NCBI RefSeq assembly: GCF_902728235.1
Contig: NZ_CACVBO010000001.1
Location: forward strand, 434,001 to 498,000
DNA from: Lentimonas sp. CC4
GTDB lineage: Bacteria > Verrucomicrobiota > Verrucomicrobiia > Opitutales > Coraliomargaritaceae
Direction: 5' to 3'
DNA length: 64,000 bases
Below are positions 1 to 8,720 of the stretch, piece after piece (the stretch's first letter is position 1; every line of letters starts with the position of its first letter). A program made the translations under genes and the position numbers. The notes under the pieces are model-generated. The model saw nothing but the letters and a program-made list of their open reading frames with translations, did not search any database and was not told the DNA's origin.

Positions 1-36
1 TCCGCTCCTCAGTAAAACCAATGGCACGTATACTGC

Positions 37-59
37 CTCGGAGATTATAAAACTCCGAG
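37..59 (-). terminator. Hairpin just downstream of thrB
   Basis: A perfect 7-bp stem (CTCGGAG/CTCCGAG) with a 9-nt A/T loop lies 5 nt beyond the thrB stop codon on the minus strand. There is no U-tract after it, so it is a weak terminator candidate and may only protect the 3' end. Confidence 0.3.
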
Positions 60-64
60 TGTAA

Positions 65-967
65 CTACGAAACCGTCAGGCCAGTGTTATCAGCGACGAG
101 ACGATAGACACGACTACTCACACCATTGGACTTGTAAACCTGCTGCATCGCAGCGCCGACTTGTAGCGCATGCGCCTTATCTGTCACACAAATCACGGTC
201 GATCCGCTACCACTGAGCCATCCGGTAAATGCGCCATCATTACACCCCGCCTGAATACTTTCGTGCCCAAATGGATTGAGCAACTCACGGTAAGGCTGGT
301 GAATATAGTCATTCACCGCACCTTTGAGACGCGCGAATTCACCGGAAACGAGCGCTCCGACTAAAAATGCCAAGCTATTCGCACTGCGCACCACATCATT
401 AAACGGGATACTATCGGGCAGAACACGGCGAGAATTCTTCGTCAACACCTGATAAGCTGGTGACACGGCGACAAACATCAACGACTCAGGCAAGCCGAAG
501 CGCACATGTTCGCGATAGGCAAAACTGTCTGGATCTGTGCGAGCGATACAAAAACCTCCCGCAAATACGGCGCAGGCATTATCCGGCGCATTATCCAACT
601 GAGTCGTTAGGCGAATCATCGCGTCCTGATCTAGCGGGCTACCAGTCAATGCATTCAGCCCAGCGACAATACTCGCGCGCACGGTCGCACTCGAACCGAG
701 ACCACGCGCCAACGGCACATCGCCCCAAATCTCATAGTCAAACCCGCCGTATTCGACACCAGCGAGATCAAGAAAGCCACGCGTAGTCGCCTCTACCATC
801 GCCTGAGTGCCCTCGGCAGCTTCGCCAATGCTTACGATCTGCGCATCCTCGCGCGAGGTAATGCGCACAAAGTTATACAGTGTCAGAGCGATACTAAGTG
901 TATCAAAGCCAGGGCCACAATTCGAGGTGCTGGCCGGAGCCTGAACGAGGACAGATTGTTGAGACAT
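65..967 (-). CDS. thrB: Homoserine kinase
   Basis: A 300-aa GHMP-family kinase that phosphorylates L-homoserine to O-phosphohomoserine with ATP, the step before threonine synthase, in the cytoplasm. The N-terminal PASTSNCGPGFD segment (residues 11-22) is typical of ThrB, the ATP-binding motif 2 RGLGSSA is at about 88-94, and the glycine-rich motif 3 (SGSGST) is near 250. Length matches the family. The ATG has no Shine-Dalgarno sequence. It lies 20 bp after smpB on the same strand, so the two may share a transcript with rpoZ upstream. It competes for homoserine with MetX, also encoded here. Confidence 0.93.
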   Translation of the reverse strand: MSQQSVLVQAPASTSNCGPGFDTLSIALTLYNFVRITSREDAQIVSIGEAAEGTQAMVEATTRGFLDLAGVEYGGFDYEIWGDVPLARGLGSSATVRASIVAGLNALTGSPLDQDAMIRLTTQLDNAPDNACAVFAGGFCIARTDPDSFAYREHVRFGLPESLMFVAVSPAYQVLTKNSRRVLPDSIPFNDVVRSANSLAFLVGALVSGEFARLKGAVNDYIHQPYRELLNPFGHESIQAGCNDGAFTGWLSGSGSTVICVTDKAHALQVGAAMQQVYKSNGVSSRVYRLVADNTGLTVS

Positions 968-987
968 GATGGTGGTGGTGACGCGCC

Positions 988-1464
988 CTATTTATGGTGG
1001 CGCATTTCGCGCTCAGCTTCACGCATCGTGATCTTCTTCTTCAGCGTCTCACGTTTATCGAACAGTTTCTTACCCGTGCAGAGCGCGATCTCGACCTTAA
1101 TTAGGCCGTGTTTCAGATACATGCGCAGAGGGATCAGCGACTTACCGCCGGCCTCCATCGCACCAAATATTTTATGAATCTCTCGACGGTGCAGAATTAA
1201 CTTACGCTTCCGACGCGGAGGGTGGTTGGCAAAGTTTCCGAACTTATATTCGCCAATATGCGAATTATAGAGCCAGCACTCGCCTTTCTCGATACGACAA
1301 AACCCTTCGGTGATCTGTGCATCGCCTGCACGAACCGCTTTTACCTCGGTGCCTTGCAGCACGATACCTGCCTCAAAAGAGTCCCCCACAAAATAATTGT
1401 GGTGAGCCTTGCCGTTGCGGATTTCCTTAAATCGGTCCTCCGGTGACTTTTTTTTAGCACACAC
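988..1464 (-). CDS. smpB: SsrA (tmRNA)-binding protein SmpB
   Basis: A 158-aa trans-translation factor that binds tmRNA and brings it to stalled ribosomes. The OB-fold core with the GTEVKAVRAGDAQ stretch (about 38-50), the NHPPRRKRKLL-type segment and the basic C-terminal tail are all SmpB hallmarks. The start is GTG at 1464; an AGGGAG sequence lies about 8 nt upstream, making this one of very few genes here with a plausible Shine-Dalgarno site. That site can pair in a short TCCCT/AGGGA hairpin (about 1472-1490), which might mask it. No tmRNA gene is visible in the window. Confidence 0.95.
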   Translation of the reverse strand: MCAKKKSPEDRFKEIRNGKAHHNYFVGDSFEAGIVLQGTEVKAVRAGDAQITEGFCRIEKGECWLYNSHIGEYKFGNFANHPPRRKRKLILHRREIHKIFGAMEAGGKSLIPLRMYLKHGLIKVEIALCTGKKLFDKRETLKKKITMREAEREMRHHK

Positions 1465-1534
1465 CGTAAAATCTCCCTTTATATATAGGGAACGTTAAAA
1501 TTTGGAATCAGACGAATAAACGACTCGCAAACAG

Positions 1535-1753
1535 CTATTCGCTGTCGCTGTGTTTCTCTTCGTCCAACTGGTAAGTAATCTTACCTTCCATGACTTCGCG
1601 TAGAGCCAAATCTTCGGCTGATAGGCGTTCAAGTGACTCAATCAGTGGCTTGTAGCCACTTTTCAGTTGTTTCGCACGACGCGAAATAACATTGATCAAA
1701 ATCATTGGATCAGGGATTACCAATTGTGCGGCCTGTAAATAATCGTCTCTCAA
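1535..1753 (-). CDS. rpoZ: RNA polymerase omega subunit
   Basis: A 72-aa protein resembling the omega subunit, which helps assemble core RNA polymerase by chaperoning beta prime. The stretch with ISRRAKQL, the following LAxREVMEGKI-like region and the acidic C-terminus fit the family. The start is TTG at 1753, supported by a textbook AAGGAG placed 8 nt upstream. The gene precedes smpB and thrB on the minus strand and diverges from rplM. Small size limits certainty, but the core pattern is recognisable. Confidence 0.8.
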   Translation of the reverse strand: MRDDYLQAAQLVIPDPMILINVISRRAKQLKSGYKPLIESLERLSAEDLALREVMEGKITYQLDEEKHSDSE

Positions 1754-1862
1754 AGTGATAGCTCCTTCTTAGTGGTGTATTTGGAAAAGCAGCGGAAAAT
1801 GACGCAGCAGCGACCATTTGCAATAAAAAAGCTAAATAAGCTGAAAAGGTTTAAAATTCCAA

Positions 1863-1890
1863 TTGACAGCGCCTTCTCGCATTCTACTGT
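1863..1890 (+). promoter_or_regulatory. Candidate sigma-70-type promoter of rplM-rpsI
   Basis: TTGACA (1863-1868) and TACTGT (1885-1890) are separated by 16 nt, ending 19 nt before the rplM ATG. The -35 box is perfect and the -10 box weak. It sits in the divergent rpoZ/rplM spacer. Confidence 0.4.
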
Positions 1891-1909
1891 TTGCCGCTTT
1901 TCCAAAATC

Positions 1910-2335
1910 ATGAAAACAACTTTAGCTACTACATCCGATCACACCAAGAACTGGTTCGTGGTTGACGCTGCCGAAGAAACACTCGGTCGTATCTCCGTAA
2001 AAATCGCCAACGTATTGCGCGGCCGTCATAAGGCTATCTATACTCCGCATGCAGACACTGGCGATTTCGTCGTTGTTATCAATGCTGAGAAGATCAAAGT
2101 ATCCGGCAAGAAGAACAGCGATAAGAGCTATATGTTCTACTCTGGCTGGATGGGCGGCGAAAGCCACGTCACAATGGCAGAGATGCGTGCGAAGAAACCT
2201 GAGTTCATCATCGAACACGCGGTTAAGGGCATGCTGCCTCGCAATATCCTTGGTCGCAAGATGATCAAGAAGCTAAAAATTCATACTGGCCCTACGCATC
2301 CTTACGAAGCGCAGCAGCCTAAGCCACTCGTCTAA
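1910..2335 (+). CDS. rplM: Large ribosomal subunit protein uL13
   Basis: A 141-aa L13, an early-assembly protein of the 50S subunit. It shows the usual order: W-x-V-V-D-A near the N-terminus, LGRISVKIANVLRG, the YTP-D-GD-VVVINA segment, the YxHSGYxGG-like region and GMLPRN-LGR near the C-terminus. The open frame extends upstream to 1772, but the ATG at 1910 gives the standard length and aligns with the family start. No Shine-Dalgarno sequence precedes it. It is followed 16 bp later by rpsI, the conserved pair. Confidence 0.96.
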   Translation: MKTTLATTSDHTKNWFVVDAAEETLGRISVKIANVLRGRHKAIYTPHADTGDFVVVINAEKIKVSGKKNSDKSYMFYSGWMGGESHVTMAEMRAKKPEFIIEHAVKGMLPRNILGRKMIKKLKIHTGPTHPYEAQQPKPLV

Positions 2336-2351
2336 TCTTTAGAATACTATA

Positions 2352-2744
2352 ATGAGCGAACAAACATTTGTAACCGTCGGCCGCCGTAAAACAGCGCGCG
2401 CACGTGTCCGCCTTACTCGCGGCACTGGTAAAGTCATCGTTAACGGCAAAGAGCCAGCTGACTACTTCAAGACTGAAGATTTCACCCGCGCAGCACTCTC
2501 CCCTCTCACTACCGTTGAGATGGCAGATCAGGTGGACATCATCGTTAAAGCAGAAGGTGGCGGTCTCAATGGCCAAGCAGGCGCAACTCGCCTCGGCATC
2601 GCTCGTGCTCTCGAAAAACTCAACAGCGAACTTCGCGTGCCTCTCAAACAAGAAGGCCACATGAAGCGTGACCCACGCTCTCGTGAGCGTAAGAAGTCAG
2701 GTCAGCCTGGCGCACGTAAGCGCTTCCAGTTCTCGAAACGTTAA
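2352..2744 (+). CDS. rpsI: Small ribosomal subunit protein uS9
   Basis: A 130-aa S9 of the 30S subunit. GRRKTARARVRL at the N-terminus, the GGGLNGQAGA-RLGIARAL block and the basic tail ending in SKR (which in other bacteria contacts the P-site tRNA) are all present. It follows rplM by 16 bp and is closed by a strong terminator. The start is an ATG in AT-rich sequence without a Shine-Dalgarno motif. Confidence 0.96.
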   Translation: MSEQTFVTVGRRKTARARVRLTRGTGKVIVNGKEPADYFKTEDFTRAALSPLTTVEMADQVDIIVKAEGGGLNGQAGATRLGIARALEKLNSELRVPLKQEGHMKRDPRSRERKKSGQPGARKRFQFSKR

Positions 2745-2772
2745 ACCGCCAAGCGGCAAGGACGCATTTTTG

Positions 2773-2820
2773 CAAACCCTCCCAGGCCGTATTACGTGCC
2801 TTGGAGGGTTTTTTCTTTTT
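2773..2820 (+). terminator. Rho-independent terminator of rplM-rpsI
   Basis: AACCCTCC pairs with GGAGGGTT, extended by AGGC/GCCT after small bulges, followed by a T-rich run (2809-2820). It lies 28 bp beyond the rpsI stop and isolates the ribosomal pair from argC. Confidence 0.85.
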
Positions 2821-2908
2821 CAACATTCTGGCTCATCAGCCACCAGCTATTCCACCACTTTCACTGCCGTAGGCGTCACTCGCCGCAGGCGCCACTTCTC
2901 ACTTTATT

Positions 2909-3934
2909 ATGAACGCAGCAGTCATCGGAGCATCCGGCTATTCCGGAGAAGAACTAGTTCGGCTACTTTCACGTCATCCAGACGTGACATTAGCCGCAGT
3001 CACTTCGCGTTCGCTCGCGGGCAAGCCCGTCGCAGATGTCATGCCAGGGCTACGGCACTTAGTCGGCGACCTTGAGTTTACAAACTCAGATCCTACAGAG
3101 CTTGCTGCTCGGAACGACCTCGACGTATTTTTCCTCGCGCTGCCACACGGTGTCGCCTCCGAATATGCAGATCCCCTCTTCCAAGCAGGCAAAGTCGTCA
3201 TCGACTTGAGCGCAGATTTCCGGCTCAACTCGACTACAGTTTACGCAGACTACTACGGCCATAAACACCCAGCACCACATTTACTAGCTGCGGCACCTTA
3301 CGTCATCCCCGAACTCGCGGACGACAAATGGAAAAGTGCATCGCTCATCGCCTGCCCAGGTTGCTATCCCACCAGCATTCAACTGCCACTGGTTCCACTA
3401 CTGAAGGCAGGCCTGATCAAGACCGATGGCATTGTAATCAACAGCTACAGCGGCGTCAGCGGCGCTGGCCGCAAGGTCGCCGAAGACTTCATCTACTGCG
3501 AACGCAACGAAAGCATGAAAGGCTACGGCATGCCGAAGCACCGCCACCTCTCCGAAATCGAAGAACAACTCAGCAGCGCAGCTTTCGCAGATTGTATCGT
3601 GCAATTCAACCCGCACTTGGCACCCATGTCGCGGGGCATTTCGACCACCATCGTCGCTAAAGCCAAGAAAAGCTCACTGCAGAACATCTACTCGACCTGG
3701 AACACAGCCTACGCCGACAAGCCCTTTGTCAGCGTGCTTCCAAGCGGCACGTATCCAGACACCAAATACGTGACTGGCACCAACCGGGCAGACATCTCTG
3801 CCGTCTATGATCCACGGACAGACAACTTCATCATCACCTCTGTGATTGATAATCTATTGAAAGGAGCCAGCGGCCAGGCCGTGCAGCTGCTCAACCTAAA
3901 GTTCGGCTTCAAAGAAACAGCCGGACTGGTCTAA
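2909..3934 (+). CDS. argC: N-acetyl-gamma-glutamyl-phosphate reductase
   Basis: A 341-aa enzyme that reduces N-acetylglutamyl phosphate to the semialdehyde with NADPH, third step of arginine synthesis. The Rossmann motif GASGYSGEEL is at residues 7-16 and the catalytic cysteine is in ACPGCYPT (C152). The later HRHLSEIEEQL block carries the conserved histidines. It is the first gene of a five-gene arg run in pathway-compatible order, all on the plus strand. Length is normal for the short, unfused form. Confidence 0.96.
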   Translation: MNAAVIGASGYSGEELVRLLSRHPDVTLAAVTSRSLAGKPVADVMPGLRHLVGDLEFTNSDPTELAARNDLDVFFLALPHGVASEYADPLFQAGKVVIDLSADFRLNSTTVYADYYGHKHPAPHLLAAAPYVIPELADDKWKSASLIACPGCYPTSIQLPLVPLLKAGLIKTDGIVINSYSGVSGAGRKVAEDFIYCERNESMKGYGMPKHRHLSEIEEQLSSAAFADCIVQFNPHLAPMSRGISTTIVAKAKKSSLQNIYSTWNTAYADKPFVSVLPSGTYPDTKYVTGTNRADISAVYDPRTDNFIITSVIDNLLKGASGQAVQLLNLKFGFKETAGLV

Positions 3935-3961
3935 AACCTGCATAACACGCCGCCTACCGAC

Positions 3962-5197
3962 ATGAACACGCCACTTACAGTCAAACTCATCGAAGATTCC
4001 GGCGGCCTCGCAGACTGCCCTGGCTACAAACTTGCCGGCGTGCCCGCCGACATCCGGGAAACCGGCGATACCAAGCGGCTCGATGTAGCGCTCTTCATTT
4101 CCGAAGAGCCTTGCAGCGCAGCCGGTGTATTCACATTGAACGACGTCTGTGCCGCACCAGTCAAAGTGTGCCAAGCAATCCTCGCAAAGAGCGCGGACAA
4201 CATCGCGGGGTGCATCTCTAACAGTGGCAATGCCAACGCAGCCACTGCCGAGCAGGGCATGGCGGACGCGAAGCAAATGAGCACACTCGCGCAGCTCGAA
4301 ACAGGCATCGGCGCCCCTTTTCTCGTCTGCTCCACTGGCCGGATTGGCCGGAAGCTACCGATGCAAAAGATCGAAGCAGGCATCGCAGCAGCAGCGAAAG
4401 CACTTAACAGCGAACGGCAATCCTCACTCAACGCAGCCGATGCCATCCTCACCTCCGACACACGGCGGAAGGTCGCCACCGCACAGTTTGAATACGAAGA
4501 CCAGACCATCACAGTCTCTGGCATGGCAAAGGGCGCAGGCATGATCGAACCAAACATGGCAACGATGCTCGCCTACGTCGTCACTGACCTACAGGCAAGC
4601 GGTGCACTGCTCAAAACAGTCATCAAAGAAGCCTGCGATAAGACATTTAATTGCATCTCCATCGATGGCGACATGAGCACCAACGACACGGTGCTACTCT
4701 TCGCAAACGGCAAATCCGGCATTCAAGCCGAAGCAACGCCAGAGCTCCTCGCCGCGTTTAAAGACGCAGTCTATCAAGTCTGCGATAGCATGGCCGAGAA
4801 AATCGTCGGCGATGGCGAGAAGGTCACCAAGCTCATTGAATTAACCGTCAAAGGCTGCAAATCAAATGCCGATGCCGAGAAAGTCGCCCGCGCAGTGGGA
4901 AACTCCCTACTCGTTAAAACCTCTTGGTATGGCTCCGACCCCAACTGGGGACGTCTTGCCGATGCTGCAGGTTACGCCCGTGTCGGCCTCGACGAAACCT
5001 GCTTCGATATCCACTATGATGACTGCCCCGCCCTCATTGGAGGCCGCCCACAGGACGACAAACTTCAGGAGTGGAAAGACATCGCGGCGAAAAACCGCTT
5101 CCGCATCACACTCAATCTAAATCAAGGCGAAGGCACCTTCCGTCTCCTAACCTCCGACCTCAGCGAAGCCTACGTAGACTTCAATAAATCGGAGTAG
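3962..5197 (+). CDS. argJ: Ornithine acetyltransferase / N-acetylglutamate synthase
   Basis: A 411-aa self-cleaving Ntn-type enzyme that moves the acetyl group from N-acetylornithine to glutamate, making the pathway cyclic. The cleavage site lies in KGAGMIEPNMATML, between A200 and T201; T201 becomes the N-terminal nucleophile of the beta chain. STGRIG (about 124-129) and the C-terminal GTFRLLTSDLSEAYV are further family marks. Whether it is mono- or bifunctional cannot be decided here. No separate argA or argE is visible, which agrees with the cyclic route. It lies 27 bp after argC. Confidence 0.95.
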   Translation: MNTPLTVKLIEDSGGLADCPGYKLAGVPADIRETGDTKRLDVALFISEEPCSAAGVFTLNDVCAAPVKVCQAILAKSADNIAGCISNSGNANAATAEQGMADAKQMSTLAQLETGIGAPFLVCSTGRIGRKLPMQKIEAGIAAAAKALNSERQSSLNAADAILTSDTRRKVATAQFEYEDQTITVSGMAKGAGMIEPNMATMLAYVVTDLQASGALLKTVIKEACDKTFNCISIDGDMSTNDTVLLFANGKSGIQAEATPELLAAFKDAVYQVCDSMAEKIVGDGEKVTKLIELTVKGCKSNADAEKVARAVGNSLLVKTSWYGSDPNWGRLADAAGYARVGLDETCFDIHYDDCPALIGGRPQDDKLQEWKDIAAKNRFRITLNLNQGEGTFRLLTSDLSEAYVDFNKSE

Positions 5198-5260
5198 TCG
5201 CTTCGCGCTCTTTAAACGTTTCAGCGTTTCAGTTTTTCCAAAGTTTCAGCTTTTCAAATA

Positions 5261-6151
5261 ATGATAAACACCGACCACCTCGACGTCACCACTAAGGCAG
5301 CCGTGCTCCTCGAAGCACTTCCCTACATTCAGCGGTTTCGTGATTCCATCTTCGTCGTCAAATACGGCGGTGCATTCATGGACGATGCCGACCCGAAAGT
5401 GCGCACACGCGTCGCCACCGACATCGCATTCCTAGCAGCTGTCGGCATCAAAGTCGTCGTGGTGCACGGAGGTGGCAAGGCCATCACTCGTGCCCTCGCT
5501 GAGTCTAATGTTGAGACTCGGTTTGAGCATGGTCTACGTGTCACCGACAAAGACTCGGTTCAGATCGTCGAACATACACTCAACAAAGTCGTCAATCTCG
5601 ACATTTGCGAAATCTTGCAAAAGAAGAGTGCTCGCCCTCTCGGCATCGATGGCAATGACGTGCTCGTTTGCGACAAGAAAGACGTCGTGGTCGATGGCGA
5701 ACACGTCGACGTCGGCTTTGTTGGCGAAACGCACACTGTCAAAACCAAGATCATCAAGAAAGCACTGAACGACGGATACATCCCAGTGATCTCACCGATC
5801 GCTTGTGACGAAGACGGGCAAGTGTATAACACCAATGCCGACGCAGCCGCTGGCCGTGTCGCCGCCGCTCTACGCGCACGCCGCCTCGTTTATCTCTGCG
5901 ACGTGCCTGGCCTGATGCGCGACATGAGCGACCCCGAGTCACTCATCTCATCGCTCAAAGCCGACGAAGTCGCAGGCCTCGTCAAGGATGGCACTATCAG
6001 CAAGGGCATGATCCCGAAGACCGACAGCGCAGTCAAATCCCTCCGCAGTGGCGTGCACCGCGTGCACTTCGTCGACGGCGAAAACCCACACAGCCTCCTA
6101 CTCGAGATCTTCACCGACAAAGGTGTCGGCACCGAGATCGTAAACGGCTAA
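5261..6151 (+). CDS. argB: Acetylglutamate kinase
   Basis: A 296-aa amino acid kinase that phosphorylates N-acetylglutamate, the usual control point of the pathway. KYGGAFMDD near residue 29 and VVVHGGGKAI near 70 form the phosphate and substrate loops, and the C-terminal KGMIPKTDSAV region matches the ATP-binding part. The N-terminus has about 28 residues before KYGG, as in longer arginine-inhibited forms, but feedback inhibition is only an inference. It lies 63 bp after argJ, without a Shine-Dalgarno sequence. Confidence 0.96.
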   Translation: MINTDHLDVTTKAAVLLEALPYIQRFRDSIFVVKYGGAFMDDADPKVRTRVATDIAFLAAVGIKVVVVHGGGKAITRALAESNVETRFEHGLRVTDKDSVQIVEHTLNKVVNLDICEILQKKSARPLGIDGNDVLVCDKKDVVVDGEHVDVGFVGETHTVKTKIIKKALNDGYIPVISPIACDEDGQVYNTNADAAAGRVAAALRARRLVYLCDVPGLMRDMSDPESLISSLKADEVAGLVKDGTISKGMIPKTDSAVKSLRSGVHRVHFVDGENPHSLLLEIFTDKGVGTEIVNG

Positions 6152-6159
6152 GGCTTCCA

Positions 6160-6190
6160 TTCGTAGGGCCTTTGCTCGCAAAGCGCCGCC
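6160..6190. repeat. GTAGGGCC-type REP-like module
   Basis: The sequence TCGTAGGGCCTTTGCTCGC followed by AAAGCGCCGCC, between argB and argD, is a single copy of the module found as inverted pairs at 30914-31003 and 63760-63861. Confidence 0.5.
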
Positions 6191-6220
6191 CAGCAGAGTC
6201 AGCCGGTATCAAAGGCACTC

Positions 6221-6248
6221 CTAATTCGTAATTCCCAATTCCTAATTC
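6221..6248. repeat. Heptamer tandem repeat, AATTC family (upstream of argD)
   Basis: Four consecutive 7-mers of the form xxAATTC (CTAATTC, GTAATTC, CCAATTC, CTAATTC) end 5 bp before the argD ATG. The same family lies before argF and parE. Confidence 0.75.
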
Positions 6249-6253
6249 TTCCC

Positions 6254-7438
6254 ATGCATCACCCAACTCTCATGAAAAACTACGGCCCGCCCGCGTTCAA
6301 CGCAGTGCGGGGCGAAGGCGTATATCTCTACGACGAGAGCGGCACACGCTTCTTGGATTTCGGTAGCGGCATCGCCGTCACATCTGTCGGCCACTCACAC
6401 CCGAAATGGGTCAAAGCCGTGCAAGACCAAGCCGCCACCCTCACCCATTGCAGCAATCTTTACGGCATCCCTGGCCAGCAAAAGCTCGCTGACCGGATCA
6501 TCGAAAAGGCTGGCCCAGGCCGGACACTGTTCTGCAACAGTGGTGCGGAGGCCAACGAAGCGCTTATCAAACTCGCACGGCTCCACGGCCGGAATCTCTC
6601 TGGCGGCGAAGAAGACAAGCGGTATACCGTCGTTGCAGCCGAACACGCCTTCCACGGTCGGACCTTCGGCGGCATGGGCGCCACACCGCAGGAAAAAATC
6701 CAAGGTGGCTTCCGGCCAATGCTGGACGGTTTTAAATTTGGCCAGCTCAACAACATTGAAAGCTTCGACAAACTCGTCGACGACACCGTCGCCGCTGTAT
6801 TCATAGAATCCATACAAGGCGAAGGCGGCATCTTCCCTGCCGAAGACAGCTTCCTTCAAGAACTACGGGCACTCTGCACCGAGCGGGGCGCACTGCTCAT
6901 GCTCGACGAAGTGCAATGCGGCATCGGCCGGAGCGGACACTTCTTTGCCTTTGAAAAGAGCGGCGTAAAGCCAGATGCAATCGGTATGGCCAAAGGCCTC
7001 GGCGGTGGCTTCCCAATCGGCGCGATCTGGGTATCCGAGCCCTATGCAGAACTGTTTCAACCCGGCTCACACGGCACCACGTTTGGCGGTTCGCCACTCG
7101 CTTGCGCCGCAGCCAATGCCACACTCGACATCATCGAAGAAGACAACCTCCTCGATGAGGTCGCCACGAACAGCTCGATCTGGCACGAAGGCCTCCAAGA
7201 TTTAATCAAAAAGCACCCACAACACATCGCTGGCATGCGGGGTGCTGGATACATGGTCGGTCTCCCGCTTCACGCCGATGCACTTGCCGTCACTGCAGCC
7301 GCTCGCGCCAAAGGCATGCTGATCGTCCCCGCAGGTCACAATACCATCCGCCTCTTACCAGCACTTACAGCCACCCTCAAAGAACTCGCCGAAAGCGTCC
7401 GCATTCTCGACGAAGTCTTTGCTGAGCTGGATTCTTAA
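6254..7438 (+). CDS. argD: Acetylornithine aminotransferase
   Basis: A 394-aa class III PLP aminotransferase that converts N-acetylglutamate semialdehyde to N-acetylornithine. The phosphate-binding NSGAEANEAL (95-104), HGRTFGG (134-140), LDEVQCGIGRSG (217-228) and the PLP lysine K247 in GMAKGLGGGF are present. Length is standard. The start codon follows directly on a heptamer repeat rather than a ribosome binding site. Family members often also act on succinyl-diaminopimelate or ornithine; the arg context favours the arginine role. Confidence 0.95.
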   Translation: MHHPTLMKNYGPPAFNAVRGEGVYLYDESGTRFLDFGSGIAVTSVGHSHPKWVKAVQDQAATLTHCSNLYGIPGQQKLADRIIEKAGPGRTLFCNSGAEANEALIKLARLHGRNLSGGEEDKRYTVVAAEHAFHGRTFGGMGATPQEKIQGGFRPMLDGFKFGQLNNIESFDKLVDDTVAAVFIESIQGEGGIFPAEDSFLQELRALCTERGALLMLDEVQCGIGRSGHFFAFEKSGVKPDAIGMAKGLGGGFPIGAIWVSEPYAELFQPGSHGTTFGGSPLACAAANATLDIIEEDNLLDEVATNSSIWHEGLQDLIKKHPQHIAGMRGAGYMVGLPLHADALAVTAAARAKGMLIVPAGHNTIRLLPALTATLKELAESVRILDEVFAELDS

Positions 7439-7470
7439 TTGCTACGCCATTTCCGCGCAGCTCCATTGTC

Positions 7471-7498
7471 ATTCTTAATTCCAAATTCTTAATTCCTA
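7471..7498. repeat. Heptamer tandem repeat, AATTC family (upstream of argF)
   Basis: Four 7-mers (ATTCTTA, ATTCCAA, ATTCTTA, ATTCCTA) end 10 bp before the argF ATG. They have the same phase and composition as those before argD and parE. Confidence 0.75.
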
Positions 7499-7508
7499 AT
7501 TGAATCAG

Positions 7509-8447
7509 ATGCACCATTTTCTAAAAGTCACCGACTTCACACTCGAACAAGCACAAGAAGTCTTCTCCCTCGCAAAGTCCCTCAAAGACGACCGGTTCAA
7601 CACGCCCGCCTCGCTCAACAAGCAATCGTGGGGACTACTCTTCTACAAGAGCAGCACTCGGACACGCGTCTCCTTTGAGGTCGGCGTTAACGAGCTAGGC
7701 GGCTTCCCGATCGTGCTCAATTCACAGAATACACAGATCGGTCGCGGCGAAACAGTCGAAGACACTTCCAAAGTGTTGTCACGCTACCTCCACGGTCTCG
7801 TAATCCGTGCCTACGAGCACGAAGTCGTTACCGAGTTCGCTAAGCATGCCACCATGCCGATCATCAACGGCCTGACCGACTTCAACCACCCCTGCCAGCT
7901 TTACACTGATATCTTCACCCTGCTTGAGCGCTACTCGCCCGACGCAGTCGATATCAACACGCTCAAAGGCAAGAAAGTCGCCTTCCTCGGAGACAGCGCC
8001 TGCAACATGGCGAACTCTTGGATTCTCACCGCCGCCATGTTCGGCATGGAGATCGTCGTCTCTGGCCCCGAAGGGTATGAGCCGAAGCAAGCCGTAATCG
8101 ATGCGCTCAAAGCCGATGGCCTGCCAGTGAACTACACTTACACTTCCGATGCGAAGGAAGCGGTCAAAGACGCCGACGCGATTTACACCGATGTATGGGT
8201 ATCGATGGGTGATGAAGCCGAAGCCGAGCAGCGCCTCAAGGAAATGGCACCGTATCAAGTCAACGCCGAGCTCCTAGCACTTGCTAAGCCCGACGCCTAC
8301 TTCATGCACTGCCTGCCAGCACACGCCGGCGAAGAAGTCAGCCAAGACGTGCTCGACAGCCCGCAAAGCATCATCTTCGACGAAGCTGAAAACCGTCTCC
8401 ACGCTCAGAAAGCGATCATGGCCAAGCTGGTTGAACTGAACGGCTAA
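7509..8447 (+). CDS. argF: Ornithine carbamoyltransferase
   Basis: A 312-aa enzyme that joins carbamoyl phosphate and ornithine to give citrulline. The carbamoyl-phosphate motif SSTRTRVSFE lies near residues 50-60, HPCQ near 130 and the HCLPAHAGEEVS region near 260. A TTG at 7500 is also in frame, but the ATG at 7509 (MHHFLKVTDF) matches the family start. It ends the arg run and is followed by a terminator. Its last eleven codons recur, with changes mostly at third positions, at 10911-10943. Confidence 0.95.
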   Translation: MHHFLKVTDFTLEQAQEVFSLAKSLKDDRFNTPASLNKQSWGLLFYKSSTRTRVSFEVGVNELGGFPIVLNSQNTQIGRGETVEDTSKVLSRYLHGLVIRAYEHEVVTEFAKHATMPIINGLTDFNHPCQLYTDIFTLLERYSPDAVDINTLKGKKVAFLGDSACNMANSWILTAAMFGMEIVVSGPEGYEPKQAVIDALKADGLPVNYTYTSDAKEAVKDADAIYTDVWVSMGDEAEAEQRLKEMAPYQVNAELLALAKPDAYFMHCLPAHAGEEVSQDVLDSPQSIIFDEAENRLHAQKAIMAKLVELNG

Positions 8448-8448
8448 A

Positions 8449-8473
8449 GGAGCGTGGGCAACTCGCCCACCGC
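8449..8473. repeat. GAGCGTGGGC-type short palindromic repeat
   Basis: GGAGCGTGGGCAACTCGCCC is followed by ACCGC: a short GTGGGC/GCCCAC hairpin. A related half-copy (GGAGCGTGGGCGTCTCGC) lies at 28776-28793. It resembles REP-type intergenic repeats. Confidence 0.45.
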
Positions 8474-8510
8474 AACCACCAATGAAGGCGAGTCGCCCTC
8501 ACTCTTTTTC

Positions 8511-8541
8511 AAAACGCATCTCAGCAATGAGGTGCGTTTTT
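8511..8541 (+). terminator. Rho-independent terminator after argF
   Basis: AAAACGCATCTCA and TGAGGTGCGTTTTT form a stem of about 13 bp with a GCAA tetraloop and a terminal T-run, about 65 bp after the argF stop. Confidence 0.85.
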
Positions 8542-8720
8542 CGTATCTAGTCTGCGCACCAACTTCCGGGATCAAGGAAAACTCTGCCCACTCAGGCATC
8601 AGGCCTGAGATCCACGATTTTACTCACTTTAATCTAAATGTGCAGATTGCAAACGAGGTTAAACTGAATCTGTTTAGTGATTAGTTAGTTTACCTCACCA
8701 CACGTATAATACCCCAAACT

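Noticed and set aside
8454-8684. Open frame of 76 codons after argF
   Set aside because: It crosses a palindromic repeat and the argF terminator; no signal of a gene.
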